Source: Symbiodinium natans (taxonomy: Eukaryota > Sar > Dinophyceae > Suessiales > Symbiodiniaceae). From it: a stretch of 10,000 bases of DNA. The notes under the pieces are model-generated. The model had not been told where the DNA came from. It made no database searches and saw nothing but the letters and a program-made list of their open reading frames with translations. The stretch is from the NCBI GenBank assembly GCA_905221605.1, contig CAJNDS010001310.1, positions 1 to 10,000 on the forward strand, given 5' to 3'. Shown in pieces: positions 1-5,565 of this stretch; within the stretch, counting starts at the first letter, position 1; each line of letters begins with the position of its first letter. A program made the translations under genes and the position numbers.

Positions 1-1395
1 AAGGGGTCCCGGAGGCCCAGGCGCCACGGGCCACCTTTTAAAATCTTTAAAATCTTTAAAATCTTTAAAACCCTTAAAGTTTTTGGAAAATCCATTTCCT
101 AAAACTTTAAGGATTTTAAGGGTTTTAAGGCCTTTTTAAAACCTTTAAAATCCTTAAAATCCTTAAAGTTTTTGGAAATCCATTTCCTAAAACTTTAAGG
201 ATTTTAAGGATTTTAAGGGTTTTAAGGATTTTAAAGATTTTAAAGGGGTCCCGGAGGCCCAGGAGCCCCGGGCCACCTTTTAAAATCTTTAAAACCTTTA
301 AAATCTTTAAAATCCTTAAAGTTTTTGGAAAATCCATTTCCTAAAACTTTAAGGGTTTTAAGGGTTTTAAGGCCTTTTTAAAACATTTAAAATCCTTAAA
401 ACCCTTAAAGTTTTTGGAAAATCCATTTCCATAAAGTTTTAAAGGGGGTGGTTCATTTAAGGAGTTTTAGAGGACAGGGAGATTTAACGATTTTAAAGGG
501 GTCCCGGAGGCCCAGGAGCCCCGGGCCACCTTTTAAAATCTTTAAAACCTTTAAAATCTTTAAAACCCTTAAAGTTTTTGGAAAATCCATTTCCTAAAAC
601 TTTAAGGATTTTAAGGGTTTTAAGGCCTTTTTAAAACCTTTAAAATCCTTAAAATCCTTAAAGTTTTTGGAAAATCCATTTCCAAAAATTTTAAGGCTTT
701 TAAGGATTTTAAGGATTTTAAAGATTTTAAAGGGGTCCCGGAGGCCCAGGCGCCCCGGGCCACCTTTTAAAATCTTTAAAATCTTTAAAATCTTTAACCC
801 TTAAAGTTTTTGGAAAATCCATTTCCTAAAACTTTAAGGATTTTAAGGGTTTTAAGGCCTTTTTAAAACCTTTAAAATCCTTAAAATCCTTAAAGTTTTT
901 GGAAAATCCATTTCCAAAAATTTTAAGGATTTTAAGGATTTTAAGGATTTTAAATGGGCCTCCAGAAAGGCGCGGCTCGATTTGGCCAAATTTTGCCGGG
1001 CAGGCTCCGGGCAAAATTTGGCCCGGAGCCTGTCCGGCAAAATTTGGCCAAATCGGGCCGCGCATTTCTCATCGCATACGAAGAGCAACCCGATTTGGCC
1101 AAATTTTGCCCGGAGCCTGCCCGGCAAAATTTGGCCAAATCGAGCCGCGACCTTCTGGAGGCCCGAAATTATTTAACTTCAAAATACTTAACATCCTTAA
1201 AGTTTTTGGAAAATCCCTTTCCAAAAATTTTATGGATTTTAAAGATTTTAAAGGGGTCCTGGAGGCCTAGGGGCACCGGGCCACCTTTTAAAATCTTTTA
1301 AAATCCTTAAAACCTTTAAAATCCTTAAAATCCTTAAAGTGTTTGGAAAACTTTAAGGGTTTTTAAGGATTTTAAGGAATTTAAGGAATCCAAAA
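1..1395. repeat. AT-rich satellite array, unit about 240 bp, with internal dyads
   Basis: Each unit opens with a GC-rich header (GGGGTCCCGGAGGCCCAG) at about 3, 244, 498, 735 and, more diverged, 1251. A long run of TTTAAAATC / TTTAAGGATT words follows. Most units contain two inverted repeats: an arm like AAAATCCTTAAAGTTTTTGG, a spacer of about 5 nt (ATCCA), then its near-perfect complement TTTCCTAAAACTTTAAGG. Examples lie at about 67-117, 148-203 and 565-615. Spacing between headers is about 242, 253 and 235 bp; the last interval (about 520 bp) is longer because it holds the 956-1164 insertion. Long low-complexity open frames here are by-products of the repeat (KILKILK-type peptides). Satellite structure is seen directly; any function is unknown. 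Confidence 0.85.
956..1164. mobile_element. Foldback/MITE-like nested palindrome element, 209 bp
   Basis: A GC-rich block interrupts the AT-rich satellite. Its outer arms, 956-1023 and 1097-1164, are reverse complements over 68 bp with two mismatches, starting GGGCCTCCAGAA and ending GGAGGCCC. Inside it, 970-1063 is a second palindrome with 43-bp arms (two mismatches) around an 8-nt centre. A third shorter palindrome covers about 1091-1144, with 20-bp arms. All are built from one module containing CGATTTGGCCAAATTTTGCC. AAAT flanks both sides (952-955 and 1166-1169) and might be a target duplication, but the flanks are too AT-rich to be sure. It encodes no protein of its own. A foldback or MITE-type transposon is inferred from the long terminal inverted repeats; a satellite-internal palindrome is the alternative. 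Confidence 0.6.
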
Positions 1396-2200
1396 GATTT
1401 AAAAAAGAGCCGCCCAAAGAAGTTTAATCATCTAATTTAGGAATTTAAGGAAAACCTAAACCCTAAGCTCCTAAGCTTCTAAGCGCCTGGGCGCCTAAGC
1501 GCCTACCCCTCAAACTGAAACCCTCAAACCCTAATTCCTAAGGTCCTCAGCTCCTAAGCGCCTAAACTCCTAAGCGTCTACCCCCTAAATCCTGTAACCC
1601 GAAACCCTTAAACCCTAAACCCTAAGCTCCTAAGCTCCTAAGCGCCTAAGCTCCAAAGCGCCTACCCCCTAAATCCTCAAACTACCCTAAACCAAAACCA
1701 TAAACTCCTAAGCTCTTAAGCTCCTCAGCGCCTAAGCGCCTACCCCATAGACCCTTAAACCTTACACCCTAAACCCTAAGCTCCTAAGCTCCTAAGCGCC
1801 TAGGCGCCTGCCCCCTAAAACCTTAAGCTCCTAAGCGCGTAAGCTCCGAAGCGCGTACCCCCTAAATCCTCAAAACCTAAACCCTTAAACCCTAAACCCT
1901 AAGCTCCTAAGCTCCTAAGCGTCTAAGCGCCTGCCCCCCCTAAACCCTTCAACCCTCAACCCTAAACCATAAACTCCTAAGCTCCTGAGCGCCTAAGCGC
2001 CTACCCCCAAAACCCTTAAACCTTAAACCCTAAAACCTAGGCTCCTAAGCTCCTAAGCGCCTAGGCGCCTACCCCCTAATCCCTTAAACCCTAAACCCTA
2101 AACCTCTTAAGCTCCTGAGCGCCTAAACACTAACCCCTAAACCCTAAACCCTAAGCTCCTAAGCTCCTAAGCGCCTAAGTGGCTACCCCCTAAACCCTGA
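1396..2200. repeat. Degenerate telomere-like (CCCTAAA) composite repeat array
   Basis: From about 1450 the sequence alternates CCCTAAACCCTAA words with CTCCTAAGCTCCTAAG and GCGCCTAAGCGCCTACCCCC words. The CTACCCCCTAAA punctuation recurs at about 1503, 1578, 1662, 1740, 1808, 1855, 1931, 2000, 2069 and 2181, a loose period near 70 bp. CCCTAAA is the complement of the plant-type telomere unit TTTAGGG, which is also reported for dinoflagellates. The array is too degenerate and mixed to be an active telomere; an interstitial or subtelomere-derived satellite is inferred. Positions 1396-1450 are a transition zone sharing words with the preceding satellite. No gene is visible. Confidence 0.75.
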
Positions 2201-2497
2201 GACCCCGGGACCCCTTTTATCATTGAAAAATCCTTGCCTTCTTCTCTGCTGAGTATTTTCTAAAGTTTAAGGATTTTACGGCTTTTAGTACTTGAATGGA
2301 TCTTTCGTTTTTGAAGTTGAGGGCACCCTATGGTTTACCAATGACCTTTGCTAGGGTTTGCAAAAAACTTCGCTTTAAAGTAACGGGCACGCCAGGGTTT
2401 ACAGAAAACCTTTCCGTTGTGATTAATTTGGTGTTTTAAGCAAATTGTGCAAGCGTACGTCTGCGATAGGAATGTTTGAGTTATTGCTCTTGCCAGT
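2201..2497. repeat. Junction region: fragment of the first satellite plus diverged GGGCAC..GGGTTTAC repeats
   Basis: Positions about 2200-2290 look like a decayed piece of the AT-rich satellite (GACCCCGGGACCCC header, then AAAAATCC and TCTAAAGTTTAAGGATTTTA). Positions about 2306-2425 contain two to three diverged copies of a repeat whose core reads roughly GTTGAGGGCACACCAGGGTT followed by TACAGAAAACCTTT. The same repeat reappears at 3729-3950 on the far side of the 40-bp satellite. About 2426-2497 shows nothing recognisable. No coding signal is seen. Confidence 0.5.
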
Positions 2498-3728
2498 CTT
2501 CGAGGGGTCAAAACGTTCTGGGTCTGAAGGCTGGGCCCCTCGAGAGGTCAAAAAGTACTTGGTCTTAAGGCTGGGGCCCCTCGAGGGGTCAAAAATGTTT
2601 GGTCTTAAGGCTGGGTTCTGGAGGGGTCAAACAGCTGTTGGTCTTAAGGCTGGGCCCTTCGAGGGGTCAAAGCGTTCTGGGTTTTAAGGCTGGGCCCCTC
2701 GAGGGGTCAAAGCGTTCTTGGTCTTAAGGCTGGGACCCTCGAGGGGTCAAACATCTTCTTCGTCTTAAGGCTGGGCCCCTCGAGGGGTCAAAGAGTATTT
2801 GGTCTTAAGGCAACAAGTTTTTGGTCTTAAGGCTGGGCCCCTGGGGTCTTAAGGCAGGGCCCCTCGAGGGGTCAAAGCGTTCTGGTTTTTAAGGCTGGGC
2901 CCCTCGAGGGGTCAAAAAGTTGTTGGTCTTGAGGCTGGGCCCTTCGAGGGGTCAAAGCGTTCTGGGTTTTAAGGCTGGGCCCCTCGAGAGGTCGAAAGTT
3001 CTTGGTCTTAAGGCTGGGCCCCTCGAGGGGTCCAAAAGTTCTTGGTCTTAAGGCTGGGCCCCATCGAGGGGTCAAACAGTTGTTGGTCTTAAGGCTGGGC
3101 CCTTCGAGGGGTGAAAGCGTTCTGGGTTTTTAGGCTGGGCTTCTCGAGGGGTCAAACAGTTTTTGGTCTTAAGGCTGGGCCCCTCGAGGGGTCAAACATC
3201 TTCTTCGTCTTAAGGCTCGGCCCCTAGAGCCTCGAGAGGTCAAGAGTATTTGGTCTTAAGGCAAAAAGTTGTTGGTCTTAAGGCTGGGCCCCTGGGGTCT
3301 TAGGACTGGGCCCCTCGAGGGGTCAAAAAGTTTTTGGTCTTCAGGCTGGGCCCCTCGAGGGGTCAAAAAGTTTTTGGTCTTAAGGGTGGGCCCTTCGAGG
3401 GGTCAAAGCGTTCTTGGTCTTAAGGCTGGGCCCCTCGAGGGGTCAAAAAGTTCTTGGTCTTACGGCTGGGCCCCTCCAAGGGTCAAAACGTTCGGGGTCT
3501 TAAGGCTGGGCCCCCCCAAGGCGTCAAAGAGTATTTGGTCTTACGGAAAGTTTTTGGTCTTAGGCTGGGCCCCTCGATGGGTCAAACAGTTGTTGGTCTT
3601 AAGGCTGGGCCCTTCGATGGGTCAAAACGTTCTGGGTTTTAAGGCTGGGCCCCTCGAGGGGTCAAACAGTTTTTTTTTCTTAAGGCTGGGCCCCTCGAGG
3701 GGTCAAAAACTTGTTGGTCTTAAGGCTG
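2498..3728. repeat. 40-bp tandem satellite, about 30 copies, with CCCCTCGAGGGG palindrome
   Basis: The monomer is close to GGCTGGGCCCCTCGAGGGGT followed by CAAAAAGTTCTTGGTCTTAA, 40 bp, repeated with point changes. Its core CCCCTCGAGGGG is a perfect 12-bp palindrome. Truncated monomers (GGTCTTAAGGCAACAAG type) occur at about 2801 and 3252 and in a related form at about 3535. The ACATCTTCTTCGTCTTAAGG variant occurs at 2751 and 3197. These landmarks suggest a higher-order repeat of about 446-451 bp (about 11 monomers). Because 40 is not a multiple of 3, open frames through the array cycle through all phases and give repetitive LGPLEGSK-type peptides, so they are not taken as genes. The unique-spacer pattern of a CRISPR array is absent. 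Confidence 0.9.
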
Positions 3729-4256
3729 TTTTTGAGGATGAGGGCACACCAAGGTGTACAAGAACCCTTTCGTTGTTGAGGTTGAGGACACACTAGGGTT
3801 TACAGAAAAACTGACGTTTGACGTTACAGGCGCACCAGGTTGAGGGAAAAACGCTTTTCGCTTTTGACATGTTGAGGACATATCAGGCTTCAAATCGGAC
3901 CTTCGTTAAAAATGATGGCACATGAAGGTTTGCAAAACAAAAGCGTTCGTTAACTTTGTTGAATTCTTACTTTTCAATCGTTTGAAATATTTAACAGGCT
4001 GCAGGAATATCATGATAACAAAAAATATCATTGTTTGATGTCTTAGGTCTCCACGCTAAACTGAACAGTTTGAAGTAATGTCATAACTGAAACCGTTTAC
4101 ATCGTTCAGTTAAAGTGTTCTACGAAATGTTGATATCTTGAGCCTTCCAAATAACAAATAAACAGCTGAATTGAAATATTCAAAATGTTTACATTATGGA
4201 GCCTCTAAAAGAATCAAAACACGTTAAATAGGTCGGCGTGTTTCTTTTATTCATCG
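3729..4256. repeat. Diverged short repeats followed by AT-rich sequence without recognisable features
   Basis: Positions about 3729-3950 hold four to five diverged copies of the GAGGGCACACCA..GGGTTTACAGAA repeat also seen at 2306-2425. Starts are near 3733, 3778, 3820, 3868 and 3912. The stretch from about 3950 to 4256 is AT-rich; no open frame, RNA gene or repeat was recognised in it. Confidence 0.5.
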
Positions 4257-4404
<148 letters not shown>

Positions 4405-4509
4405 GTTGAAAGACTCAAAACTCTGATGCCTGAGCTAAGGGAACAAGGCAACAAGAGGGAGAACCACAAAGGGTTGGGGATCAACACAGCCCTCGACCCT
4501 ACGTACAAC

Positions 4510-4524
4510 CCGCTCTCAGAGCGG
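4510..4524. other. LTR hairpin (7-bp stem, 1-nt centre)
   Basis: CCGCTCT-C-AGAGCGG is a perfect odd palindrome, 11 bp downstream on the minus strand of the spliced-leader-like site. The same sequence occurs at 9901-9915 in the 5' LTR. It could fold in the transcript leader; its function is unknown. Confidence 0.5.
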
Positions 4525-4535
4525 CCCTTTTTCAT

Positions 4536-4546
4536 CTTGAGCCAAA
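4536..4546 (-). other. Spliced-leader-like sequence in 3' LTR
   Basis: The minus strand reads TTTGGCTCAAG, identical to the last 11 nt of the dinoflagellate 22-nt spliced leader (which ends CCATTTTGGCTCAAG). It is followed at once by ATGAAAAAG. Upstream of the 11-mer the match fades. It may be a relict from reverse transcription of a trans-spliced transcript. Confidence 0.55.
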
Positions 4547-4630
4547 GGTCAGAAGGTAAGCCATCCTGATCTGCATAACATGACTATACATACATTACTT
4601 TACAGGAAGGAAGCTCGTGATTCTTCAACT

Positions 4631-4639
4631 CCCCCCTTC
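4631..4639 (-). other. Polypurine tract
   Basis: On the minus strand this reads GAAGGGGGG and lies immediately upstream of the 3' LTR, the expected position for the plus-strand DNA primer of an LTR retrotransposon. It is the only strong purine run near the inferred LTR edge. Confidence 0.7.
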
Positions 4640-5326
4640 ATGTTTGCAGATTCTCAAGTCCTAGAGCTCATTTGAAGCTCGATTCTGGACTTCAGGAAGC
4701 AACAGCTACGAGCTCAACTCTGCAGCCAAACCTACTGTCGATTGAAGTACAGGCTTAGCCATGTACAAATTGAATCCAGTATCTCAGGTGATCAGGCTGA
4801 AACGCAGACTTTAAGGTAATTCTACCTGCGATCTATACAAAACTACTCTCAACCGGTGCAGGACTGTGCTCAGGCGGAGTCAGAGCGGCGCTTGGGAGCA
4901 GCCGTACACTGACACAACGCAGTGCAAGGCTGAGGGCAGGCAAGGAGTGCAGAACGAGATCCTCAAGAACTCATTCAGATGACACAGGGATGATGGCTCA
5001 TATCCAAGTGTCTGCAAAAGCACGATGATGGATACTGTACAAGACTACTCCCAATCAGAAGCACAGCTGTGCTCACGCAGAGTCAGAGTGGCGCTAGGCA
5101 GCAGCCAAACACCGACATCACACAGTGCAAGATTGAGGATAGGCAGTGGTTTAGGAACGAGTTCTTCAAGAGCTCATTCGGATGACACAAGGATGAAGAG
5201 AGCGGCCGCTGGGCATCCGAGTGTCTGCAAGTTGCACAGTGATGGAAGTATCGCTCAGCTGAACAACCATCGCAACATTATCACCAGAGGCAATTGTAAC
5301 AAAGCTTTAGGTGATGGCGAACACAC
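4640..5326 (-). other. 3' untranslated stretch of the retrotransposon, with a two-copy tandem repeat
   Basis: This lies between the Pol stop and the polypurine tract. Two diverged direct repeats of about 200 bp occupy 4833-5030 and 5035-5245. Shared words include ACAAxACTACTC, TGTGCTCA, GAGTCAGAG, CACAxTGCAAG, TTCAAGA/CTCAAGA, CTCATTC and CCGAGTGTCTGCAA (CCAAGTGTCTGCAA). A faint third resemblance (GATTCTCAAG..GAGCTCATTTG) lies near 4651-4675. Open frames here on either strand are short and unconvincing. Confidence 0.55.
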
Positions 5327-5565
5327 TTAGCTGGGAACATCTGGCAGATGTTTAGTAGAAATGCGCAGCAACTTTAGTGCGTGAGCCCATTTCCGGATTG
5401 AAAGGGCCTTCGTCAAAGGATTACCTTTCTCAGCTTAGCTGAATATCCTTTCGGATAATGGCGACACAAGCTTCATTATTTGCACGACACAAAAGCTTGA
5501 TGCCAAGAATCACGGTTTGCCAAACTTCAAGTAAAGGCAACGCGTCATTGAACAGGGCACTGCTC
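5327..5565 (-). pseudogene. RNase H / Pol C-terminal remnant, frameshifted
   Basis: Just after the truncated integrase, a different minus-strand frame reads ALFNDALPLLEVWQTVI and NEACVAIIRK, recognisable as the end of copia-type RNase H (the D/E-N-x-A-C-I/V-x-I-I region). The frame breaks at about 5448: one base added in the GG run restores the conserved KGYSAKLRK reading (to 5425). A second, phase-shifting gap follows. The Pol C-terminal sequence then continues as NPLTKALSIRKWAHALKLLR to a TAA at 5329-5327. Everything between the integrase Asp and this segment, including the RT catalytic region, is missing. The identification rests on family resemblance recalled from dinoflagellate copia Pol tails. 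Confidence 0.68.

Noticed and set aside
125-1301. KILKILK-type and AKFGQIGP-type open frames on both strands
   Set aside because: They are translations of the AT-rich satellite and the nested palindrome; low complexity, mirrored on both strands.
2445-3075. Other open frames in the 40-bp satellite (plus 2445-2687, minus 2872-3075)
   Set aside because: They have the same repeat-derived peptides, on both strands.
2498-3728. Possible CRISPR array
   Set aside because: The entire 40-bp unit is repeated, with no unique spacers and no cas genes; the context is eukaryotic.
3269-3796. Plus-strand 175-codon open frame with LGPLEGSK-type repeats
   Set aside because: It is a by-product of the 40-bp satellite, whose length is not a multiple of 3. 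All phases give similar peptides and there is no start context or family match.
5025-5330. Plus-strand 101-codon frame
   Set aside because: It lies antisense in the 3' untranslated tandem repeat, and the parallel copy at 4833-5030 does not keep it open.
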